Shown: positions 1-8,248 of the stretch, piece after piece
Layout of the letters: each line of letters starts with the position of its first letter
Position numbering within the stretch: position 1 is the stretch's first letter
Assembly (NCBI RefSeq): GCF_000325705.1
Contig: NC_019904.1
Location: 4,156,001-4,220,000, forward strand
DNA: 64,000 nucleotides
Direction: 5' to 3'
DNA from: Echinicola vietnamensis DSM 17526
GTDB taxonomy: Bacteria; Bacteroidota; Bacteroidia; Cytophagales; Cyclobacteriaceae
Position numbers and translations under genes: made by a program
The notes under the pieces: generated by a model
What the model saw: only the letters and a program-made list of their open reading frames with translations
Database searches by the model: none
What the model was told of the DNA's origin: nothing

Positions 1-95
1 AATATGATGACCTGATGAAAAATGAACTCTGGGATCAATTTGGTATTGAGGTGCGAAACCGAAGGGCCGCCATTCCTGTGGTGTTGGTAAATTAA
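1..95 (+). CDS. C-terminal end of an unidentified protein (5' truncated by window edge)
   Basis: An open frame runs from the window edge to a TAA at 93-95 and encodes about 30 residues ending in RRAAIPVVLVN. The segment resembles the C-terminal strand of fold-type I aminotransferases (class V type), where a 'LW..(F/Y)GIEV' stretch is common, but too little is present to be sure. No further gene follows on this strand before the palindromic terminator at 234-267. Confidence 0.4.
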   Translation, partial: YDDLMKNELWDQFGIEVRNRRAAIPVVLVN

Positions 96-233
96 AAGGG
101 AAATATCCGTTCAGGAATCTACGATGATATGAATTCATCTGGCTAAGAAGGAGGCTCCCTTGTGCAATCAGCACATCTACCTCATCTGGTTCTTATTTGT
201 AATGCCTCCCAGAAATATGGCTTAATCCTAAAA

Positions 234-267
234 AAAACCATTCCCAGTGATCACTGGGAATGGTTTT
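234..267. terminator. Perfect palindromic bidirectional terminator
   Basis: Seventeen bases (AAAACCATTCCCAGTGA) are followed directly by their exact reverse complement, giving a GC-containing stem flanked by A and T tracts on the two strands. It lies 40 bp beyond the stop of the minus-strand OmpA-family gene and also downstream of the truncated plus-strand gene, so it can end transcription from both sides. Confidence 0.75.
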
Positions 268-307
268 ATGCCTTAAGGCAAATGCCTTGTCCATATAAAG
301 CCATGCT

Positions 308-1432
308 TTATTGGATGATCCTGAATTCTGTTCTTCTGTTGGCTTGATGCTGGGCTTCAGTACATTCCACGCCATTGGAACATTTGTTTACCAAGCGGGT
401 TTCGCCATATCCTTTGGCTTCTAGCCGGTTACGGTTGATTCCTTTTCCTACCAGATAGTTTACCACCGATTGGGCACGTTGTTGGGAAAGGGACATGTTA
501 TAATCATCGCTGCCCCTGGAATCTGTATGGGACATGATTTCGATTCTTAGTGCAGGGCTATCTTGCATGAGGGAAAGCAGATGCTCATCAATGATTTCTT
601 CTGACTCCGGTGTTATGCGCGCGCTGTTCAGTTCATATAAAATGGGCAGCAGGTTGGCTGTTCCCACCAATTCACAATCTACTTCTTCCCAAACGGTCAT
701 GCCACCCTTTTTGACCAGCACGGTTTTGGTGACTGTTTCGGTCACGGCAGGAATGGTTTCTTCCTCTACTCGGGCAGGTTGGTCCACTACCTGACGGGTA
801 ATGGTCGCATATTCTGCTGGAATTTCAATTTCTTCCATGCGGGCAGGTGTTTTGACCACTTCTTTTGTATAAGAAGCATTTTCCTCTGCCACCGGAATAG
901 GGGAAGTACTGGCATCCGCCTCAAGGGTTTTGGTGGGGACAGTTTCGCTTTTTGAGGGATATTCTACATAACAGGCGACCATACAGTCTTCCTTATTGGC
1001 AGAAGGACAGTCCTCTAATATGCGGTATTCCCATCTTCCTACTTCTGGATATGTTTCAATTTCCTCCAGATCATCTCCAAAAGATGCGGGAATTACTTCG
1101 AGGTTCTCTGCTTCTTCCTTAGAAATATAAGGCACCTCCACCGTTTCATAAACGGCCGGCACGTACCTTAATTCCTTGGAAGCTTCCTTCACTAATACCT
1201 GTTCTTCAACGGTTTTAAAGGTCGCAGGATAAGTCTTTAGTACCGTGTAGGCTGGTTCCACCTCCACGGTAACCGTTTCTTCCTTAAACTCATCCGGAGT
1301 AATACATTTTACATAGCACTTTCCGGGGGAGGGTGAGTCGGTGGGAGGTTCATTTCCAGGAGGCTGATCCTGAGCAGCAAGAAAACCTACCTGAAACATA
1401 AAATAACATAGAGATAGTGTAAAAATTTTCAT
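308..1432 (-). CDS. OmpA-family outer-membrane/peptidoglycan-associated protein
   Basis: 374 residues. A signal peptide (about residues 1-20, ending GFLAAQ) is followed by a proline-rich linker and a Cys pair (CYVKC). The middle (about 45-250) is built from degenerate repeats in which Val/Glu/Thr-rich strands alternate with 'PA' turns (for example VEPAYTVLKTYPATFKTVEE), a layout common in Bacteroidota OmpA proteins. The C-terminal 110 residues are an OmpA/MotB peptidoglycan-binding domain, with the ELNSARI strand, SHTDSRGSDDYN and a QRRAxxV-like helix (QQRAQSVVNYL), ending NRRTEFRI. It probably links the outer membrane to peptidoglycan. It appears monocistronic and ends at the palindromic terminator 234-267. 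Confidence 0.85.
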   Translation of the reverse strand: MKIFTLSLCYFMFQVGFLAAQDQPPGNEPPTDSPSPGKCYVKCITPDEFKEETVTVEVEPAYTVLKTYPATFKTVEEQVLVKEASKELRYVPAVYETVEVPYISKEEAENLEVIPASFGDDLEEIETYPEVGRWEYRILEDCPSANKEDCMVACYVEYPSKSETVPTKTLEADASTSPIPVAEENASYTKEVVKTPARMEEIEIPAEYATITRQVVDQPARVEEETIPAVTETVTKTVLVKKGGMTVWEEVDCELVGTANLLPILYELNSARITPESEEIIDEHLLSLMQDSPALRIEIMSHTDSRGSDDYNMSLSQQRAQSVVNYLVGKGINRNRLEAKGYGETRLVNKCSNGVECTEAQHQANRRTEFRIIQ

Positions 1433-2116
1433 TATAAAATAAGGGTTGGTTTAAAACTAATTCAATATAGTTAAAATTGATTTATTATTAGTAAAAATAG
1501 GTATATTTAGTATTTATTGTGTGATTATAGTAGTAAACATGCGATTATTGTTGATAAGTAACAGTTTCGGGTTAGATTGTATATTCACTTTGTTATTAAA
1601 ATTCTTTATGTGTATCCGGAATCTTACACGTACTCAATTATGGGCAAAACATCATATCAGGATAAAGGATGACCCTTGGTATGTCCGGTTTTAACAGTAT
1701 GGTGTAGGCCGTTAAGAAAGGGAGCTAGCTCGCGTCGTGGAGCAGCGAGATCCGCTCACTTTTAGGCAGGAACCATGCTGTTAAAATTAAATTGGGAAAT
1801 TATCCGTTGTCGCATGGACAAATGTCCTTCCCAATTTAAAGGGCATCCCACAGGCCTAGATTTTTTACCTACTTTTTCATCAATGGAAAAAGTAGGAAAG
1901 GATCCAAAACCCATAGAATATTGCTTTATATGCAACATGGCGAATACTCATAAAATTCTTATATTTCAATAAGTTAAGCGCAATGGAGGGAATTAATTAA
2001 TCATTAAGTTTTGAAGGGGTTATTTCCCGGAATGGAGCATTAACTATTTATCGCAACTTTGAATCATCATATTCGTATTCAATGGAAGGTTTAGAAATGC
2101 TTATGCTTTGGATATT
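1433..2116. other. Long intergenic region with a dispersed hairpin
   Basis: No credible gene was found in these 684 bp. A 65-codon open frame at 1775-1972 lacks family features and contains the hairpin listed separately, so it is probably not coding. A CAACTTTG at 2054-2061 is one base from the Bacteroidota -7 consensus and could serve the thioredoxin-like gene. Confidence 0.5.
1868..1896. repeat. Dispersed hairpin, copy 1 (partner at 57906-57932)
   Basis: An 11-bp perfect stem (CCTACTTTTTC / GAAAAAGTAGG) closes a 7-nt ATCAATG loop and is preceded by CTAGATTTTTT. A related hairpin with the same ATCAATG loop and the same CTAGATTTTT lead lies at 57906-57932. The second stem base pair is C:G here and A:T there, so both sides changed together. 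Confidence 0.6.
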
Positions 2117-2584
2117 ATGAAAAACCCTATGAAAAGATTACTTCCTCTCCTTGTATTGACTTTTTGGGCTCATTATGGTGTGGCCCAAGATAAACCCGCC
2201 ATTAAGTGGTATTCTTTTGAAGAGGCCACAGCACTGAATCAGGAAGATCCCAAGATGGTTCTTGTGGATGTGTATACCGACTGGTGTGGGTGGTGCAAGA
2301 AAATGGACCGGGAGACCTTCACTGACGATCAGGTAATTCATTACCTGAATGAAAACTTTTACGCCGTAAAACTGGATGCCGAAAATAATGGCGAGAAGTT
2401 TGAGTTTAAAGGCCAGGAATACACAGAAGCGAGTATGGCCCGTGCCATGCGGGTCAGTTCTTACCCCAATTTTGTCATCATCGACGCGACCATGGAAAAT
2501 ATTACCCAACTTCCCGGGTATCGAAAGCCAGATGCGTTTATAAAGGATCTTAAGGAAACCATCGAGCGGTTTGGAAAGGAATAG
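2117..2584 (+). CDS. Thioredoxin-like periplasmic protein (thioredoxin_7/DUF255 type)
   Basis: 155 residues from the ATG at 2117; a TTG at 2108 and an ATG at 2129 are alternatives, and all give a signal peptide (KRLLPLLVLTFWAHYGVAQ). The thioredoxin fold carries a CGWC active site in DVYTDWCGWCKKMDRETF and a cis-Pro loop SSYPNF. A long insert rich in acidic residues lies between helix 2 and the cis-Pro strand. It likely acts as a periplasmic thiol-disulfide reductase; the substrate is unknown. It is a single-gene unit between OmpA (opposite strand) and mnmE. Confidence 0.8.
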   Translation: MKNPMKRLLPLLVLTFWAHYGVAQDKPAIKWYSFEEATALNQEDPKMVLVDVYTDWCGWCKKMDRETFTDDQVIHYLNENFYAVKLDAENNGEKFEFKGQEYTEASMARAMRVSSYPNFVIIDATMENITQLPGYRKPDAFIKDLKETIERFGKE

Positions 2585-2822
2585 CGTCTTTTTTTGTAGG
2601 TGGTCATGGATTTTGCCTGGTATGATCAAGGAGGCAGGTTGGGGACCATGCAGTCCTTAACCCCAATTGCTAAACGTGATCAGCACAATTGCTGGGGTTT
2701 TGCCCAATCGCCAAGAGCTGTACTCCTGATAAAATACCAGGCCTGGAGGGGGCATGTTCCTAAAGGACCATCGTGATCTTAAATAGGTCGGGGCGGGATT
2801 CTGCATTTCTCCTAATGTCTTG

Positions 2823-2830
2823 TATCTTTG
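2823..2830 (+). promoter_or_regulatory. Candidate -7 box for mnmE
   Basis: TATCTTTG matches the Bacteroidota housekeeping -7 consensus TAnnTTTG and sits 24 bp before the mnmE start codon. No clear -33 TTG was found at the usual spacing, so support rests on the -7 box and its position. Confidence 0.45.
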
Positions 2831-2854
2831 TGGCTTCATGTATAAGCTAAGGTA

Positions 2855-4237
2855 ATGAGTTTCTCCATCAGTGATAAAACAGACACGATCATCGCATTGG
2901 CTACACCGCAAGGAGTAGGGGCCATTGCCGTGATCCGTTTGTCTGGTAAGGATGCCATCAAACTTACCAATGAAGTGTTTTCAGGTAAAAACCTGGAAGA
3001 ACAAGCCAGTCATACCATACATTATGGTACCATCAGAGATGGGGAAAAAATCATTGATGAAGTCTTGGTTTCGTTGTTTGTGGCGCCGAAGTCCTTTACC
3101 AAGGAGAATGTGGTGGAAATTTCTACGCATGGTTCTTCTTATATTATCAATCAAGTGATCAAGTTGTTGATCCGGAAAGGAGCGAGGCCAGCCAAACCGG
3201 GTGAATTTACCCAGCGGGCATTTTTGAATGGGCAATTTGACCTTGCCCAAGCAGAGGCTGTGGCAGACTTGATCCATTCGGACAGTGAGGCCTCCCATCA
3301 AGCGGCCCTTCACCAAATGCGGGGTGGCTTTAGTGGAGAGATCAAACGGCTAAGGGATGAGTTGATTCATTTTGCTTCCATGATTGAATTGGAGTTGGAT
3401 TTTGTGGAAGAGGATGTGGAGTTTGCCAGTCGCGACGACCTGCAGCGGTTGGTAGACAAGCTCTTGAGGGTAGTAGAGCAATTGATTGGTAGTTTTGACC
3501 TCGGCAATGTGATTAAAAATGGCGTGCCGACAGTGATAGCCGGTAAGCCGAATGCTGGAAAATCTACGTTGCTCAACGCACTCCTCAATGAAGAAAAGGC
3601 TATTGTTTCGGATATTGCCGGAACCACCCGTGATTTTATCGAGGATGAAATCAATATCGGTGGTGTCATTTTCCGGTTTATCGATACGGCGGGACTGCGG
3701 GAGACCACAGATACGATAGAAGCCATGGGAGTCTCTAGGACGCAAGAGAAGATGAAGTCTGCTTCTTTGATCCTGTACCTGTTTGACCTCAGCGATACCG
3801 ACATGGTAGAAATCAATCGGGACATCAATAAGTTGGAAAACCTAGGGGTCCCCTTTGTGAAAGTAGCTAATAAGATCGATAAGGCAAGTGACAGCTTTAT
3901 TGCTGCACTCAAAGAAAAGCATCCGGATACCATTTTTATTTCTGCAGGCAAGAAAGAGCATTTGGATGACCTGAGGGATAAGGTCCTGGAGCTGGTCAAC
4001 TTGGATAAATTTAAGACTGGTAACACGGTGGTTACCAATATTCGTCACTACGATTCGTTGGTAAAAACGCGAGAATCACTCATCGATGTGCTGAACGGCA
4101 TCGACAATGAGATCACAAACGATTTTTTGGCGATGGACATCCGGCGATCCTTACACTTTCTTGGAGAGATCACCGGCGAGATCACTACCGATGATTTACT
4201 GGCTAATATTTTTAGCAAGTTCTGTATCGGCAAATAA
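2855..4237 (+). CDS. mnmE: tRNA modification GTPase MnmE
   Basis: 460 residues, full length for the family. The N-terminal formyl-THF-binding domain begins DTIIALATPQGVGAIAVIR and includes the KPGEFTQRAF motif. The G domain has a Walker A loop GKPNAGKS (residues 229-236), a DIAGTTRD switch, DTAG and NKID. The C-terminus is FCIGK, with the conserved Cys457 used in catalysis. With MnmG it installs the cmnm5 group on U34 of tRNAs reading split codon boxes. The last 18 bp (4220-4237) are the left attachment copy of the 11-kb mobile element, whose insertion kept the MnmE C-terminus intact. The likely original terminator of mnmE now lies at 15255-15287. Confidence 0.97.
   Translation: MSFSISDKTDTIIALATPQGVGAIAVIRLSGKDAIKLTNEVFSGKNLEEQASHTIHYGTIRDGEKIIDEVLVSLFVAPKSFTKENVVEISTHGSSYIINQVIKLLIRKGARPAKPGEFTQRAFLNGQFDLAQAEAVADLIHSDSEASHQAALHQMRGGFSGEIKRLRDELIHFASMIELELDFVEEDVEFASRDDLQRLVDKLLRVVEQLIGSFDLGNVIKNGVPTVIAGKPNAGKSTLLNALLNEEKAIVSDIAGTTRDFIEDEINIGGVIFRFIDTAGLRETTDTIEAMGVSRTQEKMKSASLILYLFDLSDTDMVEINRDINKLENLGVPFVKVANKIDKASDSFIAALKEKHPDTIFISAGKKEHLDDLRDKVLELVNLDKFKTGNTVVTNIRHYDSLVKTRESLIDVLNGIDNEITNDFLAMDIRRSLHFLGEITGEITTDDLLANIFSKFCIGK
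4220..4237 (+). other. attL: left attachment site in the mnmE 3' end
   Basis: TTCTGTATCGGCAAATAA encodes the MnmE C-terminus FCIGK-stop. It matches the site at 15226-15243 at 15 of 18 bases. SGI1-type genomic islands in Proteobacteria use the same 18-bp 3' end of trmE/mnmE as their attachment site. Confidence 0.8.
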
Positions 4238-4326
4238 ACCCAGATTTCTTTAATTCTAAATGTTTTACTTTACCCTGTAAATCAGTTATTTGACTGGTTT
4301 ATATTTTGTCATAATGTTCTTTATTA

Positions 4327-4374
4327 GTACATTGGTTACATCATTTGTACATCTTTATAAAAAATGGTTGTACA
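4327..4374. promoter_or_regulatory. Candidate integrase arm-type sites, left end
   Basis: Three GTACA words lie at 4327, 4347 and 4370, between attL and the integrase gene. The middle one is within CATTTGTACA, and the same ten bases recur at the right end (15162-15171). Repeats of this kind at both ends of an element are typical of arm-type binding sites of tyrosine recombinases. Confidence 0.4.
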
Positions 4375-4404
4375 ATTGTTCAACTTTTAAATCATACCTG
4401 TGTT

Positions 4405-5547
4405 ATGAAGATATCTTTAAAGAAGAAGAAACTACAGAATGGAAAGCTAAGTCTTTTTATAGAATACTATAAAGGCTCTACCACTGATGAGAAAGGCAAG
4501 CGAATCCATTTAAGGGATTTTGAGTTCTTGAAGATTTACCTGCACCAAAATCCAAATTCTGCTAGAGAAAAGAAGGAGAACAAGGAAAGTCTCCATCTGG
4601 CAGAAAATATCCTTGCGATCCGACAAAGTGACTACATTCAGGGAAAGTTTGATGTAAAGAATATAAGCAAATCCAAACGGCCTTTTCTTGATTTCTATAA
4701 GGAGAAAATGGAAGAAAAAGCCAATTCAGAAAAGAATTATGGTGTATGGACTTCTGCATTTGTTCACTTGAAAAACTGTGTCAGTTCTAATTTTCTATTT
4801 GATGAGGTTGACGATAGTTTTACCAAAAGGGTAAGACGGTATTTTGATGAAAAAGCCCGCACGAAGAGTGATCTTCCCCTTTCCATGAATTCCAAGTACT
4901 CCTATTTTAATAAATTCAAAGCCTGTCTAAGAAGTGCCTTTGATGAAGGCTATTTAAACATCAACTACGCTGCCAGGGTGAAATCCTTTGAGCAAGCAGA
5001 AAGTCAACGGGAGTATTTGACCTTTTCTGAACTACAGGCTCTCACCAATACCCAGTGTAAGTACAAGGTTCTGAAAAAGGCATTTTTGTTTTCATGTTTG
5101 ACCGGGCTTAGGTGGTCCGATATCAATAACCTTACTTGGTCTGAGGTCCGGGATGAGGATGATAACACTTTCAGGGTAAACTTTCGACAAAAGAAAACAG
5201 ATGGGGTGGAGTACCTATATATTTCCAAGCAGGCAAGGGATTTACTTGGTGAACGGCAAACCCCACATGACAGGGTATTCTACGGTCTTAAATACAGTGC
5301 TGTTTATAATAATGAAATTGTGAGGTGGTGCAACCGAGCTGGGGTATTCAAGCACATTACCTTTCACAGTGCCAGGCACACCAATGCGGTACTTTTATTG
5401 GAAAATGGCGCTGACCTATACACCGTCCAGAAGAGATTAGGACATAAGGAGATTAAAACAACGGCCATTTATGCTAAAATCGTGGACGAGAAAATGAGGG
5501 AGTCTGCCCATATAATACCAAATCTTGAACTAAACATAAAACTTTAG
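4405..5547 (+). CDS. Tyrosine recombinase (integrase) of the mobile element
   Basis: 381 residues from the ATG at 4405; an upstream in-frame ATG at 4345 would run through the att arm region and is less likely. The N-terminal arm-binding domain (about 1-90) and SAM-like core-binding domain (about 90-200) precede a catalytic domain with the family residues visible: Arg236 (TGLRWSD), His321 and Arg324 (FHSARH), His347 (RLGHKEIKTT) and nucleophile Tyr356 (AIYAKI). It should catalyse site-specific integration and excision at the mnmE 3' end. It stands 167 bp from attL, the usual place for such an integrase, and is followed after 3 bp by a membrane-protein gene. Confidence 0.93.
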   Translation: MKISLKKKKLQNGKLSLFIEYYKGSTTDEKGKRIHLRDFEFLKIYLHQNPNSAREKKENKESLHLAENILAIRQSDYIQGKFDVKNISKSKRPFLDFYKEKMEEKANSEKNYGVWTSAFVHLKNCVSSNFLFDEVDDSFTKRVRRYFDEKARTKSDLPLSMNSKYSYFNKFKACLRSAFDEGYLNINYAARVKSFEQAESQREYLTFSELQALTNTQCKYKVLKKAFLFSCLTGLRWSDINNLTWSEVRDEDDNTFRVNFRQKKTDGVEYLYISKQARDLLGERQTPHDRVFYGLKYSAVYNNEIVRWCNRAGVFKHITFHSARHTNAVLLLENGADLYTVQKRLGHKEIKTTAIYAKIVDEKMRESAHIIPNLELNIKL

Positions 5548-5550
5548 GTT

Positions 5551-6408
5551 ATGGATAATTTTCCTTATCGAATTGTCATAATGGTATTTTTACTCCTATT
5601 ATTGGCTGGGGCTTACAATACCCTATTTATTTACTATTCGGATTTTAATACATTTAGATATGTTACCGTTACTATCATGATTGTTGTGGGAGCATACTAT
5701 ATTTTTAAACTGGTAAGGCGATATCCCATTTGGTATTCAGAATATATGTTTAATAGGAAACCGGTCGGTATGAAGAAAAAAGTGGAAAAGCCAAGACTAT
5801 TTTTCTACTCATTCTCTGTACCCATTATGCTCCTATCGATTTTTGTTTTCCTTAATTCTTCTTCCTATGGCCTACTTTTGAAAGATATAGCATTCTTTTC
5901 TTTGATCTTTGGTCTATTTATCATCTCCCTTATTTTCATGGATTTTACTTGGAGCATGAAGTTTGAAGAACGGTTTTTGCCAAAAGCCAAGAAAATAGTA
6001 AATGAGAATAAAATCAAGGATTTCGAGATTGAATTGAACAAAAGTCAATTAGAGAATATTTTTGACAATTTTGTAAAACATGGAATTTTTATGTACGATG
6101 ATGATCAAGTCAGAATCGAAGATCGTGAAAATTTTGTCATGTTATTTTTAGGTGGAAAATTTCCCCTAAACCCTATGTTTAAATTGGAATTTAGAAACCC
6201 TTCAACATCCTATTTATTAACCAAATTACAACAATACACTGTTAACCTTAACAGTTCTAATCTTGGAAAAATTTTCACCAATAAAAATGGTCATCTTAAG
6301 CCTGGGTCACTTTATGCTTCGAAATCCAATAATAGAAAATACAGCATTGCTCCAAAATATAAGGATGATATCGACCAAATCTTTAATGAAATGGAGCAAC
6401 TATCTTAA
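5551..6408 (+). CDS. Hypothetical membrane protein of the mobile element
   Basis: 285 residues, no family recognised. Four hydrophobic segments are visible at about residues 7-27, 34-53, 87-104 and 111-130 (for example IVIMVFLLLLLAGAYNTLF). They are followed by a soluble C-terminal half of about 150 residues rich in Lys, Asn, Asp and Phe. The start codon is 3 bp after the integrase stop, so the two are probably co-transcribed. The C-terminal part ends in a charged stretch (PKYKDDIDQIFNEMEQL). Possible roles, such as entry exclusion or a link to the helper transfer apparatus, are not supported by any motif. Confidence 0.7.
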   Translation: MDNFPYRIVIMVFLLLLLAGAYNTLFIYYSDFNTFRYVTVTIMIVVGAYYIFKLVRRYPIWYSEYMFNRKPVGMKKKVEKPRLFFYSFSVPIMLLSIFVFLNSSSYGLLLKDIAFFSLIFGLFIISLIFMDFTWSMKFEERFLPKAKKIVNENKIKDFEIELNKSQLENIFDNFVKHGIFMYDDDQVRIEDRENFVMLFLGGKFPLNPMFKLEFRNPSTSYLLTKLQQYTVNLNSSNLGKIFTNKNGHLKPGSLYASKSNNRKYSIAPKYKDDIDQIFNEMEQLS

Positions 6409-6505
6409 GAATCACCATAAAAATATTAAGGAGGCTTAAGCTGTCATCCAAATTAAGTTTTTCAATTATTTCCTTTGCTTCATCTATCAAACAAAATAAA
6501 AAGCA

Positions 6506-6784
6506 ATGGAAAACGAAATTATCTTACAAAAACTCAACCGAATTGAAAAGTATATTTGTGGCCTAAAAAATATACTGAATGTAGAGGAGCTAACTGAATA
6601 TACTGGCTTCAAAAAATCATTTATCTACAAGTTAGTCCATGAGGCCAAAATTCCATATTCCAAACCCAATGGGAAGATGCTATTTTTTGAGAAAAAGAAA
6701 ATTGATGAATGGCTATTGCAAAACAGCCATAAACCCGAGAGTGAGATCAAATTGGATGCCTTTCGATACAAGAAAACCAGGTAA
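6506..6784 (+). CDS. Excisionase-like helix-turn-helix protein (HTH_17/MerR type)
   Basis: 92 residues. Residues 24-70 form a winged HTH of the excisionase/MerR type: LNVEELTEYTGFKKSFIYKL, a second helix, then IPYSKPNGKMLFFEKKKIDEWL. Small proteins of this kind sit next to the replication or mobilisation genes of Bacteroidota integrative elements and act as excisionases or regulators. Its place between the integrase block and the VapE helicase gene fits either role. Confidence 0.85.
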   Translation: MENEIILQKLNRIEKYICGLKNILNVEELTEYTGFKKSFIYKLVHEAKIPYSKPNGKMLFFEKKKIDEWLLQNSHKPESEIKLDAFRYKKTR

Positions 6785-6817
6785 ATTAAACTTTGGTCAA
6801 GTTATTTGAACGGAATT

Positions 6818-8032
6818 ATGAGAACCCATAGAAAAGTCAAAGACCTTGATGGTGACTCGAATTCTTCCACGGTACGTATGATCAGGTATCTGATGTCCAA
6901 GTACGATTTCATTAATAACGTTGTGCTGAACGAGGTGTTTGCCAGTGAGAAAGAAACCAACCGTTACCATCCGGTCAATCCCAATACACTGTACATAGAA
7001 GCCAGGGCAGGAGGTTACCGGACTTCGGTGGGTGAAATATCCTCCTTTCTCAGTTCGGACTATATTCCCTCAACCGATCCCTTTGTGGCCTATTTCGAAA
7101 AGCACAAGGAACTATGGAACCAGGCAGAGCATGGCGATTATATCGCCCGCTTTGCTTCCTATATCCATGCCGAGGACCAGGACCGGTTTAATGTACAGTT
7201 CAAGAAATGGCTGGTGCGCTGTGTGGCCTGCAGTATATGGGACGATTATTACAACAAGCAGGCCTTCATCTTTATTCAGGACAAGCAGAATACCGGGAAG
7301 ACCACGCTGACACGTTTTCTAATTCCTCCTGAACTAAGGGAGTATTATGCTGAGAATATCTCAGTGGACAAGGACAGCCTGATTGCCCTGTGCCAGAATT
7401 TCGGAATCATTCAGGATGAACTTTCCACCCTTTCCCGGGCAGAGATCAATGCCCAGAAAACCCTGATGAGCAAGTCAACCGTGAAAGTTCGCCACCCCTA
7501 TGACCGCAAGGCCAAGATGGAGCCAAGAAGGGCATCCATATGGGGCAGTACCAACAAGGCCGAATTCCTGACCGATGAGACAGGGAGTGTCCGTTGGCTC
7601 TGTTTTCCTCTTAAGGGAATTGACTGGGATTATAAAAAGGACATTGACATCAATATTGTCTGGTCCCAGGCCTATCAGCTCCTGCATTCTGGTTACCGGT
7701 TTGAAATGACCCGGGAGGAGATCGAGGAGAATGAAAGGGCCAATGTCTTTTTCAGTTCACTTACCGTGGAGTTTGAGCTGGTCCAGAAATACCTTATGCC
7801 GGGAACCAAGGAAGATCCCTTTATGACCGCATCGGATATTGTAACCACGTTGACCGGTCTTGAAGGTGGGAAGGTCAGGATCAGCATACAGGAGGTCGGA
7901 AAGGCGCTTAAAAGATTGGGCTTTGAGCAGTGCTCCAAGCGTGGCCGCCATTCATCGGCCTATCCCAGAAAGGGATATTATGTCAAAATAGAAAATCAGG
8001 GTACTACCTACTACAAAGGTTATAACCATTAG
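6818..8032 (+). CDS. VapE-family (virulence-associated E) ATPase/helicase
   Basis: 404 residues from the ATG at 6818; an in-frame TTG at 6806 is possible. The VapE domain holds a Walker A motif QNTGKTT (Lys161), a DE pair after a hydrophobic strand (FGIIQDELSTL) and an arginine-bearing segment RRASIWGSTNK, as in SF3-like helicases of this family. The C-terminal 80 residues look like a winged helix. Together with the primase gene downstream it probably forms the replication module of the excised circular form. Two TACTAC words lie inside its 3' end, where the repeat array at 8002-8211 begins. Confidence 0.85.
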   Translation: MRTHRKVKDLDGDSNSSTVRMIRYLMSKYDFINNVVLNEVFASEKETNRYHPVNPNTLYIEARAGGYRTSVGEISSFLSSDYIPSTDPFVAYFEKHKELWNQAEHGDYIARFASYIHAEDQDRFNVQFKKWLVRCVACSIWDDYYNKQAFIFIQDKQNTGKTTLTRFLIPPELREYYAENISVDKDSLIALCQNFGIIQDELSTLSRAEINAQKTLMSKSTVKVRHPYDRKAKMEPRRASIWGSTNKAEFLTDETGSVRWLCFPLKGIDWDYKKDIDINIVWSQAYQLLHSGYRFEMTREEIEENERANVFFSSLTVEFELVQKYLMPGTKEDPFMTASDIVTTLTGLEGGKVRISIQEVGKALKRLGFEQCSKRGRHSSAYPRKGYYVKIENQGTTYYKGYNH

Positions 8033-8211
8033 ATATACAGTGGTTTAAGTGTAGTAGGCAGTTGAAAGAGAAAACTACTACAGCTTACTACACAGCTACT
8101 TGTAGTAGCCTGTAGTAACACCAGATAAAAGGGTACTACACTACAAACTTTCCTAAAAACACCTTTCAATATTCATTAGGGAGCGATTTGTAGTATGTAG
8201 TAGCCGTAGTA
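8002..8211. repeat. Array of TACTAC(A) repeats between helicase and primase genes (candidate replication origin or operator)
   Basis: Eleven copies of TACTAC, counting both orientations, fall in 210 bp: plus-strand TACTAC at 8002, 8009, 8076, 8086 and 8134, and GTAGTA at 8051, 8102, 8112, 8190, 8197 and 8206. Of the nine after the vapE stop, eight extend to the heptamer TACTACA. About 0.1 copy would be expected by chance. Iteron-like arrays beside replication genes usually mark a replication origin or a binding site for an initiator that controls its own synthesis. Confidence 0.65.
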
Positions 8212-8248
8212 GGCATATTTTACATTTTCACCATTTAACAACCTTACC

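Noticed and set aside
1775..1972. 65-codon plus-strand open frame
   Set aside because: It overlaps the dispersed hairpin, has no family features, and its codon use is unlike neighbouring genes.
8002..8211. Possible CRISPR array
   Set aside because: The repeated word is only 6-7 bp, occurs in both orientations and has irregular spacing; no cas genes are near.
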